Shown one piece after another: positions 1 to 5,832 of a DNA stretch of 6,814 nt (the first letter of the stretch is position 1; every line of letters starts with the position of its first letter). A model generated the notes under the pieces. The model was not told the origin of the DNA. It was given only the letters and a program-made list of their open reading frames with translations, and did not search any database. The stretch comes from Candidatus Methylomirabilota bacterium (GTDB lineage Bacteria; Methylomirabilota; Methylomirabilia; Methylomirabilales; Methylomirabilaceae), in contig JAGWRQ010000115.1 of NCBI GenBank assembly GCA_028869615.1, positions 1 through 6,814 of the forward strand. The letters run 5' to 3'. A program made the translations under genes and the position numbers.

Positions 1-1
1 C

Positions 2-466
2 AAGGGGGGACAGGTCGATGCCGCGCTGCAATGGTGGCAGTTGATCCCGCCGCTGGTGGCGACGGGGGCGTACCGACAGGTGGCGGATGTGCTCGACCTG
101 ATTGCAGACCTCGGGATCGAGGGTCCTGTGCCGATCACGCTCTTTACCGTCATTGAAGAGTTTGCGAAGCGGAACGGCGAGCTGTTGCGCGGCTTCATCC
201 GCGCGTTCTGCGAAACGGCCGAGTACCTGAAACAGGATGATCAGATGTGGGTCGAGGTAGGCGAGCAGGTTATGGGCGGAATCGACCCCAGGGTCCTCAC
301 GATTCTACGTGATAGCTGGCGGCGACGAGTGATGACCGCTTGGGATGCATCGACCATTCGACAGATCGAACGTCTCTTTGGCGAACTCCTGAAGGTGGGT
401 GGCGGTACGCTTCTCGGCGTCGACCGGTTGCCTCCAGGGACCTTCGCCGCGGAGTTTGTGGAGTAA
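2..466 (+). CDS. ABC transporter substrate-binding protein, NMT1/SsuA-like (5' partial)
   Basis: The reading frame is open from the left edge to a TAA stop, giving the last 154 residues of a protein whose start lies outside the window. The visible part is helical. It has a run resembling the late part of nitrate/taurine/thiamine-precursor-type periplasmic binding proteins: a segment like 'ITLFTVIEEFAKRNGELLRG', then 'FIRAFCETAEYLK', a W-rich middle and a C-terminal 'LLGVDRLPPGTFAAEF'. In that family the 'eefakknPelv..fvrA..ea..y' stretch follows the second ligand-binding lobe. The product would bind a small organic or inorganic solute outside the inner membrane and deliver it to an ABC permease. 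Signal peptide, lipobox and ligand residues are not visible, so the substrate cannot be named. A TTG at 41 is only an internal codon; the frame continues upstream without a stop. Family assignment is by motif memory and moderately sure. Confidence 0.6.
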   Translation, partial: KGGQVDAALQWWQLIPPLVATGAYRQVADVLDLIADLGIEGPVPITLFTVIEEFAKRNGELLRGFIRAFCETAEYLKQDDQMWVEVGEQVMGGIDPRVLTILRDSWRRRVMTAWDASTIRQIERLFGELLKVGGGTLLGVDRLPPGTFAAEFVE

Positions 467-480
467 CTACAGGTAGATAG

Positions 481-502
481 ACTGAAGGCTGAAGACTGAA
501 GG
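481..502 (+). repeat. Three tandem 7-bp repeats, (A/G)CTGAAG
   Basis: ACTGAAG, GCTGAAG and ACTGAAG follow one another at 481-501 with exact 7-bp period, then a G and a T-run (503-508). They fill the gap between the binding-protein stop and the ribosome binding site of the U32 gene. The unit is close to the GCTGANA heptads found before the gene at 4891, so both arrays probably belong to one repeat family of this genome. Function is unknown. Confidence 0.75.
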
Positions 503-510
503 TTTTTTGG

Positions 511-518
511 AAGGAAAG
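511..518 (+). promoter_or_regulatory. Ribosome binding site of the U32 gene
   Basis: The purine stretch AAGGAAAG lies 9 nt before the ATG at 528 and decides the start. A TTG at 507 is in the same frame but would place the binding site inside the gene. Confidence 0.6.
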
Positions 519-527
519 AAAAAGACC

Positions 528-1496
528 ATGGTGAAATTATTGGCTCCCGGTGGCACACAGGCGATGGCCTTCGCCGTGTTGGAAGCCGGGGCGGACGCCG
601 TCTATGTGGGTCCCGCGGGCTGGAGCCGAAGACCTCCAGAGGACGAGCTCCACGATGAGGAGATCCGAGAGATCCACGAGTTTGCGCGAAGCAGGGGGCA
701 GGAGGTCAAGGTTGCGCTGAACAGCCTGCCCGGTCCGCAGGAGATCCCTCTGTTCTTCAAAAAGATCGAGAAGTACATCGACTGGGGCCTATCGAGCTTC
801 ATCCTCAACGATATCGGGTGCATCAGGGAGCTGCACCATCGCTTCCCCGGTGTGAACCTCCACGCCAGCGTGACGTGCGCCGTCTGCAATCGCGAGGACC
901 TGCGGTTCTATCAGCAGGTCGGCGCCGACTTCGTCATCCTCTCCTACCGATGGGGCGTGGAGGTCGACCAGATCCGCGCGATCAAGGCCGAGGTGCCGGT
1001 CGGCATCGAGGTCTTCCTCTTTACATCGCTTCAGGAAGGGATTATCTGCCCCGGCCGGTGCACGATGAGCCCTTACCTCCGCTTCGAGCGTTGGGTGGAC
1101 TCGGAGGGAAAAGATCATTGCTTCGGCAGCGCCAATCGCGGCGGAAGCTGCTATCGGGTCTGCCAGGCCGGATGGGATATCGACCGTACGAATGGGTCTC
1201 CTGCGAAGCGGGTAGGCCTCAAAAGCAGCCCGTCGCTGATCCTCCACGAGCTGCCGGCCTACGTCGAGGCGGGCGTCGATTATCTGAAGATTCCGGGAAG
1301 GGAACATCCGGATGACGTGATGCGGGATATCACCCGGTTTTATCGGAAGGTGCTCGATGAGGTCCTCGCCTCCCCAGCCTCTGCAGAAGTAGAACACTTT
1401 GTCCCGGAGTGGGAACAGTTAAAGCACAGGTGGGTAGTCGAGCGGGTCCAGCGCGATCGCTTCCGCATTTGGCGGGCCGGGCAGTCAGACGCGTGA
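528..1496 (+). CDS. U32-family (peptidase U32-like) protein with variant cysteine motif
   Basis: This 322-aa protein has the single-domain length of UbiU/UbiV/YhbU-type U32 members. Those proteins are TIM-barrel-like and many carry a 4Fe-4S cluster; characterised relatives act in oxygen-independent hydroxylation of ubiquinone precursors, tRNA or 23S rRNA rather than as proven proteases. Seen here: N-terminal 'LLAPGGTQAMAFAVLEAGAD' with 'AVYVG' (residues 4-28), and the U32 core from E161-x-F163 to G176-R177-C178-T-M-S181. These are followed by 'SANRGGSC' and 'C' (C208, C212), matching the usual NRG-x-C-x3-C region. C174, C178, C208 and C212 are the likely cluster ligands; C117, C120 and C198 are extra. 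The first signature cysteine is displaced (Q169 where C is usual; C174 after a two-residue insertion). A 'CAVC' pair sits at 117-120, and the common 'LSREL' is 'LSYRW' at 138-142. ATG 528 is chosen for its ribosome binding site. The gene ends 5 bp before the phosphotransferase gene, implying a shared function. Family sure; substrate unknown. Confidence 0.88.
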   Translation: MVKLLAPGGTQAMAFAVLEAGADAVYVGPAGWSRRPPEDELHDEEIREIHEFARSRGQEVKVALNSLPGPQEIPLFFKKIEKYIDWGLSSFILNDIGCIRELHHRFPGVNLHASVTCAVCNREDLRFYQQVGADFVILSYRWGVEVDQIRAIKAEVPVGIEVFLFTSLQEGIICPGRCTMSPYLRFERWVDSEGKDHCFGSANRGGSCYRVCQAGWDIDRTNGSPAKRVGLKSSPSLILHELPAYVEAGVDYLKIPGREHPDDVMRDITRFYRKVLDEVLASPASAEVEHFVPEWEQLKHRWVVERVQRDRFRIWRAGQSDA

Positions 1497-1501
1497 GAAA
1501 C

Positions 1502-4066
1502 ATGCCGAAGAGATTTCAGATCATCGATCTTCAGGACGTCCGGGAGGGCGATCTGGCCCGTGTCGGGCGGAAAGCGCTGCATCTGGGTGTCATGATGCGG
1601 GCCGGCTTCACGGTGCCAAGAGGGTTCATCATCCCTACCGACGTCTGCGAGGAGGCGATACGGTTGTCCGGTGAACAGATCGAGCTCGATGCGCAGTTGA
1701 AGGCGGCGATTGTTGCGGCCTATCGAGCGAGAGGATTTCAGCGGGTAGCCGTGCGAAGCTCAGCAACCCTTGAAGACCTCCGCCAGGCCAGCTTTGCCGG
1801 CATCTACACGACGCGCATCGATGTCGCTTCTGAGGTAGAACTGATCCAAGCCGTCGTGGAGTGCCTCCGCTCCTTGCAGGCGCCACGCACTGTCTTGTAC
1901 AGGCAGCAAGTGGGGCTGGAGGCGAACGGCTGTGGGCCTGGCATGGCCGTCTTAGTGCAGGAGATGGTGGATGCGGAGGTCTCGGGTGTCATCTACACGC
2001 TCAATCCGGTCACCTTCAGTCGAGACGAGTGTGTGGTCAACTCGGTGTCCGGTCTGGGCGAGCCGCTGGTGTCGGGCCAGGTGCCTGGAGACACGTTCCG
2101 TGTGAGTAGGGAGGGTCAGGTGTTAGAGGCGCGCATCGGCGAAAAGGGTGCGACGCTCACGCCGGCCCAACTCCGCGACCTCGTTGCTGCCGGTATTGCC
2201 CTGGAGGCGCTCTTCGGCTACCCCCAGGATATCGAGTTTGCCATCGTCGGGCGGCAGATCCACATCTTGCAGAGCCGACCCATCCCGGCTGCCGGCGACT
2301 CGCTTGAATACAAGGCTGCACGGTATCGACAGATGGAGATCGAGCGGCTGCGCAGCAGGATCGCCGACTTACGAGAAAAAGGGAAGCTCGACTGCGGCGA
2401 GGCGATCTACAGCGACGGCAACATCGCCGAGATCCTGCCTACGCCAACGCCCATGAGCTTTGGGATCTTCACAGCGATCTTCAGCGACGAGGGTGGCATT
2501 CAGCTTGGCCGACGCCGGCTTGGATATACGCTTGGTGACGAGACCTCCGAAGGACTGTTCGAGCTCATCTGCGGCCACCCCTACTTCAACCTTGAGCTGG
2601 ACGCGAAGACGTTCCAGGCCGGCTTTCCCCTCGACATTACGGCGTACCTGAATCGGGTAAAGGCCGAACCGCACCTGGCCCACTACCCGGAACTCGGGCT
2701 CTATCAGCAGGAGTTGACCCTTGATGAGGCCGTGAGGAGATTCGGACCGGATGAGGGCCGGAAGTACCACGACCGCTTCCTCGAATTCTTCAGCGGGATG
2801 ATGAGGTGGGGGGAGACGTACCATACGCAATTCTCCGGCATGATAGAACCGGATCTGCAGCGCTACCTGGCCCGGGAGCGATCAGTTGCCCTCACAGACC
2901 TTTCATCTGAAGAGATCGTCGTCAAGATCTGGGGCTACCTGGATCACCTGAAGCAGTACACTGCCGTACACTTCGTGATCGCGGCGAGACTCGGCTTCTT
3001 CTTTACTGACAGGGTGAAGCGACAATTGCAAGTATGGTTTGGTCCGAAAGCCGATGGGTTGATCGAGAAGTTGCTGCATGGGCTAGAGCGAAGCAAGATC
3101 GGTCAAGAAGGGATTGATCTGTCGAGGCTTGCGCAACAAGAGATGTCGCGCGAGGAGTTTCTCGCGACGTATGGCCACCTCGCTCCGAACGAACTGGAGA
3201 TTGCGATGCCTCGCATGGCTGACGACCCCCAGAGTCTTGAGCGGTTGCTCAGGAAGGCCGTGACCGCCGCGCATTACCATGTTGCGGAATCGCGTCAGCA
3301 GGTGGAGCGCAGAGAGCGGGCCGAGGCAGAGGTATGCAGACGGATGGTCCAGCTCGGCGCGAGTCGGCTCGACATTCAGACGCTGTTTGCGGAACTCGAG
3401 TATGCTCAACGATACCTGCCGCTCCGCGAGACGATCAAGTATTACCTGGCCGCAGAGTACGCATTCATTCGACGGGCGCTGATGGTCTTGAGCCAACAAC
3501 TCATGCTCCAGCCCGACGAGATCTTCTACCTGTTTCCAGGGGAGCTGCCGGAACTGCTCGGCGATCTCAAATCGGCGCGAGACAAGATGCGGATCAGACG
3601 CGAGGAGCGTCAGATCGCGCTGTTGTTCGCAACGCGCAAGTGGATGCCGCGGGTAATCTTCGAGAGCTCACTTGAGGAGATCGGCAGACCGCCAAGGCTT
3701 GATGCCTCACAGGAATTTCAAGCCGTCCCCGTCTCTTCCGGCGAAGCGGTGGGGAGGGTTCGGATTATCGATCCCGATAGGCTCGACTCGCTGAGTAACG
3801 GGAATGGCCTCCAAGCCCATGACGTCATGGTCGTTCCGGCGGTGAGTCTCGGCATGTTCCTCCACATCAAGGGGGTGGCCGGACTGGTGATGGAGACCGG
3901 AGGCATTCTTGCGCACGGCGCGTGTCTGGCCCGTGAGAGTGGAGTCCCCGCTGTCATATTGGAACATGCCTCGTTGCTGCTCCCGGATAAGAGCCAAGTC
4001 AGGATAGATGGCAGCACTGGGAAGGTCTCCCTATTGAAGTGCCCGGTCTCCCCTGAAGGGTTCTAG
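1502..4066 (+). CDS. PEP-synthase/rifampicin-phosphotransferase-like ATP-dependent dikinase
   Basis: The 854-aa product has three parts. Residues 1-262 form a PPDK_N-type ATP-binding domain: K24 in 'VGRKALHLG', R85 in 'VAVRSSATLEDL', 'GLGEPLVSG' at 184-192, E245 in 'PQDIEFA', Q257 and R259 in 'LQSRPI'. Residues 263-735 are a helical central region with family marks 'GNIAEILPTPTPMSF' (306-320), 'YGHLAPNELEIAMPR' (557-571) and 'LQPDEIFYL' (669-677). Residues 740-846 are a swivelling phosphohistidine domain with 'TGGILAHGACLARESG' (799-814), where H805 is the expected phospho-carrier. The C-terminal PEP/pyruvate barrel of true PEP synthase is absent. Domain order and length match rifampicin phosphotransferase (about 865 aa), which splits ATP to AMP and phosphate while phosphorylating its substrate. 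Known for the family: ATP's beta-phosphate passes through the histidine to a substrate held by the central domain. Inferred: an unidentified small molecule is phosphorylated, probably linked to the U32 partner. The start could be GTG 1493, overlapping the U32 stop as GTGA; ATG 1502 is preferred on homology. An annotation as plain 'phosphoenolpyruvate synthase' would be misleading. Confidence 0.88.
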   Translation: MPKRFQIIDLQDVREGDLARVGRKALHLGVMMRAGFTVPRGFIIPTDVCEEAIRLSGEQIELDAQLKAAIVAAYRARGFQRVAVRSSATLEDLRQASFAGIYTTRIDVASEVELIQAVVECLRSLQAPRTVLYRQQVGLEANGCGPGMAVLVQEMVDAEVSGVIYTLNPVTFSRDECVVNSVSGLGEPLVSGQVPGDTFRVSREGQVLEARIGEKGATLTPAQLRDLVAAGIALEALFGYPQDIEFAIVGRQIHILQSRPIPAAGDSLEYKAARYRQMEIERLRSRIADLREKGKLDCGEAIYSDGNIAEILPTPTPMSFGIFTAIFSDEGGIQLGRRRLGYTLGDETSEGLFELICGHPYFNLELDAKTFQAGFPLDITAYLNRVKAEPHLAHYPELGLYQQELTLDEAVRRFGPDEGRKYHDRFLEFFSGMMRWGETYHTQFSGMIEPDLQRYLARERSVALTDLSSEEIVVKIWGYLDHLKQYTAVHFVIAARLGFFFTDRVKRQLQVWFGPKADGLIEKLLHGLERSKIGQEGIDLSRLAQQEMSREEFLATYGHLAPNELEIAMPRMADDPQSLERLLRKAVTAAHYHVAESRQQVERRERAEAEVCRRMVQLGASRLDIQTLFAELEYAQRYLPLRETIKYYLAAEYAFIRRALMVLSQQLMLQPDEIFYLFPGELPELLGDLKSARDKMRIRREERQIALLFATRKWMPRVIFESSLEEIGRPPRLDASQEFQAVPVSSGEAVGRVRIIDPDRLDSLSNGNGLQAHDVMVVPAVSLGMFLHIKGVAGLVMETGGILAHGACLARESGVPAVILEHASLLLPDKSQVRIDGSTGKVSLLKCPVSPEGF

Positions 4067-4137
4067 GCCCGACAGCTTGTCCTGCTTGCCCCACACGTCA
4101 GACCGCTCTGAATCGCCTCGCTGCCATCCGAAAATAG

Positions 4138-4166
4138 TTGACACCCTGTTCCGGATACCATAGCTT
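4138..4166 (+). promoter_or_regulatory. Possible sigma-70-type promoter before the Yip1-like gene
   Basis: A perfect TTGACA at 4138-4143 is followed after 17 bp by TAGCTT at 4161-4166, which matches the -10 consensus at only three of six positions. It lies in the 211-bp gap after the phosphotransferase gene, about 110 bp before the Yip1-like start, and overlaps the first copy of a 12-bp direct repeat. The weak -10 makes this tentative. Confidence 0.3.
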
Positions 4167-4215
4167 TGCACCGTGAACCCAGTGTTCGCGTGAAGATCTC
4201 AATCGGATACCATAG
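4152..4215 (+). repeat. Exact 12-bp direct repeat pair, CGGATACCATAG
   Basis: CGGATACCATAG occurs at 4152-4163 and again at 4204-4215, 52 bp start to start, both in the non-coding gap at 4067-4277. A chance 12-bp match inside about 200 bp is unlikely (roughly one in a thousand for random sequence). The copies may be binding sites for a regulator, since five helical turns would put them on about the same face of DNA, or relics of a duplication. The rest of the gap shows no gene, RNA or convincing terminator. Confidence 0.6.
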
Positions 4216-4277
4216 AAACAGCAGTGACGACCACCAAGGGCAAGGTGAGGTGGTTGTAGCGGTGCGGAGGAGGAGAG

Positions 4278-4811
4278 GTGATTAAGGTGATGGGTGAGCG
4301 GATGATTCGGGCCGCCAAGTTGGACGGAAGCCTGTATGAGGAAATTAAGACCGATCGGCGGGCCCCGCTACAGGCCGCGATCGTGGTGGTACTGTCGGCC
4401 ATGGCCGCCGGGGTCGGTGTCATGCTTCAAAGCGGAATCGGGGATTTCTTTCTCAAGACCATGCAGGCGATGATGGAATGGTACATCTGGGCGTTTTTAA
4501 CCGCCGTGGTCGGCACGCGATTACTCCAGGAGCCACAGACTAGAACCGACTGTGGCGGGGTGGTGCGAATGATCAGTTTTGCCAGCGCACCGGGGCTGGT
4601 CAGGCTGCTGGGGGTCATCCCCGGACTGGGCGGCTTTGTCTCCGGACTGGCAACGGTCTGGATGCTGGGAGCCACAATCGTTGCGGTGAGAAAGTCCCTC
4701 GACTACACGACAACGACGAGGGCGGTTGGAGCGTGCGTGATCGGGTGGGTTGCGCAGTGGCTTCTGATGGGTATCTTACTCGATCTGAGAGGTCCGGTAC
4801 CAGGGGCATAA
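4278..4811 (+). CDS. Yip1-like family multi-pass membrane protein
   Basis: The 177-aa product begins with a short amphipathic part containing 'MIRAAKLDGSLYEEIKTD', typical of bacterial Yip1-domain (PF04893-like) proteins. About five hydrophobic segments follow: roughly residues 31-50, 66-83, 100-116, 118-137 and 148-168. Two Gly/Pro-rich stretches, 'FASAPGLVRLLGVIPGLGG' among them, agree with this family. It would sit in the inner membrane. Bacterial members have no settled function, though eukaryotic Yip1 proteins act in vesicle traffic. The purine-rich AGGAGGAGAGG just upstream (4268-4278) is a strong ribosome binding site. It allows a start at GTG 4278 (only 4 nt from AGGAGG), GTG 4287 or ATG 4290, all in frame, so the true N-terminus may be up to four residues shorter. 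The gene stands 211 bp after the phosphotransferase gene and probably has its own promoter. Family moderately sure; function unknown. Confidence 0.78.
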   Translation: MIKVMGERMIRAAKLDGSLYEEIKTDRRAPLQAAIVVVLSAMAAGVGVMLQSGIGDFFLKTMQAMMEWYIWAFLTAVVGTRLLQEPQTRTDCGGVVRMISFASAPGLVRLLGVIPGLGGFVSGLATVWMLGATIVAVRKSLDYTTTTRAVGACVIGWVAQWLLMGILLDLRGPVPGA

Positions 4812-4815
4812 ATAA

Positions 4816-4843
4816 CAGCGATCAGCATTCAGCCATCAGCACT
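4816..4843 (-). repeat. Four tandem heptads, CAGCNNT (inverted arm)
   Basis: CAGCGAT, CAGCATT, CAGCCAT and CAGCACT follow with exact 7-bp period, starting four bases after the stop of the Yip1-like gene. On the - strand they read as GCTGANN units, the same heptad as the array at 4854-4888 in the opposite orientation. The two arrays together form an imperfect inverted repeat around the spacer 4844-4853. Confidence 0.8.
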
Positions 4844-4853
4844 CTCATCAGAA

Positions 4854-4888
4854 GCTGATAGCTCATCGCTGAAAGCTGACAGCTTATC
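4854..4888 (+). repeat. Five tandem heptads, GCTGANA-like
   Basis: GCTGATA, GCTCATC, GCTGAAA, GCTGACA and GCTTATC follow with exact 7-bp period and end two bases before the ATG at 4891. They face the CAGCNNT heptads of 4816-4843. A perfect ATCAG-AAG-CTGAT hairpin (4847-4859) marks the turn between the arms, so the transcript could fold into a long imperfect stem. The unit resembles the (A/G)CTGAAG heptads at 481-501. No Shine-Dalgarno sequence is left for the following gene. Confidence 0.8.
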
Positions 4889-4890
4889 TC

Positions 4891-5799
4891 ATGGCACAGT
4901 TGCGCATCCTTGTCACAGGCTCAACCGGGTTCATCGGGTCGGCGCTGGGTCCGTTCCTCGCGGCCGGCGGGCATCGCGTCACGCGCCTGGTTCGGACCTT
5001 GCCGCGGCGAGGGAAGGGCGAGGTCCAGTGGGGCCCTGAGACGGGATTCGTCGATACCGCTCGTCTGGAAGGCCTGGACGGGGTAGTCCATCTCGCGGGG
5101 GAAAACATCGCGACCGGTCGGTGGACGGCCGAGAAGAAAGCGATGATCCGCGACAGCCGAGTAGACGGCACTAGATTGCTCTGCGACTCGCTGACCAGGC
5201 TGAAGCAGCCGCCCAAGGTGCTGGTGTGCGCATCCGCCATCGGCTACTACGGCGATCGCGGCGATGAACTTCTCACGGAGGAAAGCGCCTCGGGAACGGG
5301 CTTCCTCGCGGGGGTCTGTCGCGAATGGGAGGCAGCGAGCAAGCCGGCCGAACAAAAGGGGATCCGCGTCGTGCACCTCCGTTTCGGGATGGTGCTGAGT
5401 CCGAGTGGCGGAGCGATGGCCAAGCTCCTCCCGCCGTTTAAGAAGGGCCTCGGGGGAGTCCTTGGGACGGGGCGCCAATATGTAAGCTGGATCGCCTTGG
5501 ATGACCTTTTGGGTGTGATTGCGCACGTACTCACCACTGAGATGCTCCAGGACCCGGTCAATGCGGTTGCGCCGAATCCCGTTACCAACCGGGAATTCAC
5601 CCGAACGTTGGGACGGCTTCTCGGCCGCTTCACCCTACTGCCGATGCCCGCCCCAGCCGCGCGTCTTGCGTTTGGCGAGATGGCCGACGAAGTCCTGCTG
5701 GCCAGCCAGCGCGTCCAGCCGACGCGGCTCCTGGCCACGGGTTACTGCTTCCGCTACCCCGATCTCGACGGCGCACTTCGGCACCTGCTGGAGTGCTAG
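4891..5799 (+). CDS. TIGR01777-family NAD(P)-dependent epimerase (YfcH-like SDR)
   Basis: The 302-aa product is a full-length extended short-chain dehydrogenase/reductase. The Rossmann dinucleotide-binding motif 'TGSTGFIG' (9-16, GxxGxxG) starts the chain. It is followed by the TIGR01777 hallmarks: 'HLAGENIATGRWT' (67-79), 'KKAMIRDSRVDGT' (82-94), 'ASAIGYYGDRGDE' (114-126), 'GTGFLAGVCREWEAA' (135-149) and 'GGVLGTGRQYVSWIALDD' (188-205). The C-terminal part (about 250-302), ending in 'TGYCFRYPDLDGALRHLL', fits the DUF1731 tail. Length matches the family. The fold predicts a soluble cytoplasmic enzyme acting on a sugar nucleotide or similar substrate, but characterised members are few and the substrate is not known. 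ATG 4891 is the only sensible start: an in-frame TGA lies at 4870-4872 and the glycine motif begins at residue 10. It has no Shine-Dalgarno because heptad repeats occupy the leader. It ends 33 bp before the second SDR gene, probably in one transcript. Confidence 0.92.
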   Translation: MAQLRILVTGSTGFIGSALGPFLAAGGHRVTRLVRTLPRRGKGEVQWGPETGFVDTARLEGLDGVVHLAGENIATGRWTAEKKAMIRDSRVDGTRLLCDSLTRLKQPPKVLVCASAIGYYGDRGDELLTEESASGTGFLAGVCREWEAASKPAEQKGIRVVHLRFGMVLSPSGGAMAKLLPPFKKGLGGVLGTGRQYVSWIALDDLLGVIAHVLTTEMLQDPVNAVAPNPVTNREFTRTLGRLLGRFTLLPMPAPAARLAFGEMADEVLLASQRVQPTRLLATGYCFRYPDLDGALRHLLEC

Positions 5800-5815
5800 T
5801 GCTCAGCACGCCAAT

Positions 5816-5821
5816 AGGTGA
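5816..5821 (+). promoter_or_regulatory. Ribosome binding site of the second SDR gene
   Basis: AGGTGA, complementary to the 16S 3' end, lies 11 nt before ATG 5833. It overlaps the in-frame GTG at 5818 and so argues against that codon as the start. Confidence 0.5.
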
Positions 5822-5832
5822 TCTTTTTGACC

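Noticed and set aside
503..508. Run of six T after the heptads as an intrinsic terminator of the binding-protein gene.
   Set aside because: The preceding bases are direct, not inverted, repeats and give no stem, so a terminator is not supported.
507..527. TTG 507 as start of the U32 gene.
   Set aside because: ATG 528 has a well-spaced purine-rich ribosome binding site and begins the family's conserved N-terminus; the seven extra residues overlap that site.
789..1397. Long - strand frame opposite the U32 gene (202 codons).
   Set aside because: Composition follows from the GC-rich codons of the + strand gene; no motif or ribosome binding site, and the + strand frame is a clear family member.
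1409..1501. Extension of the phosphotransferase gene up to 1409.
   Set aside because: The stretch lies inside the U32 coding region in another frame and has no similarity to the family, which starts with the 'IIDL..V' strand seen just after ATG 1502.
4816..4888. CRISPR-like array.
   Set aside because: Units are 7 bp with no unique spacers, and no cas gene is near.
5799..5809. Palindrome GTGCT-C-AGCAC after the first SDR gene as a terminator.
   Set aside because: Arms are five bases with a one-base centre and no T-run; a co-transcribed gene follows at once.
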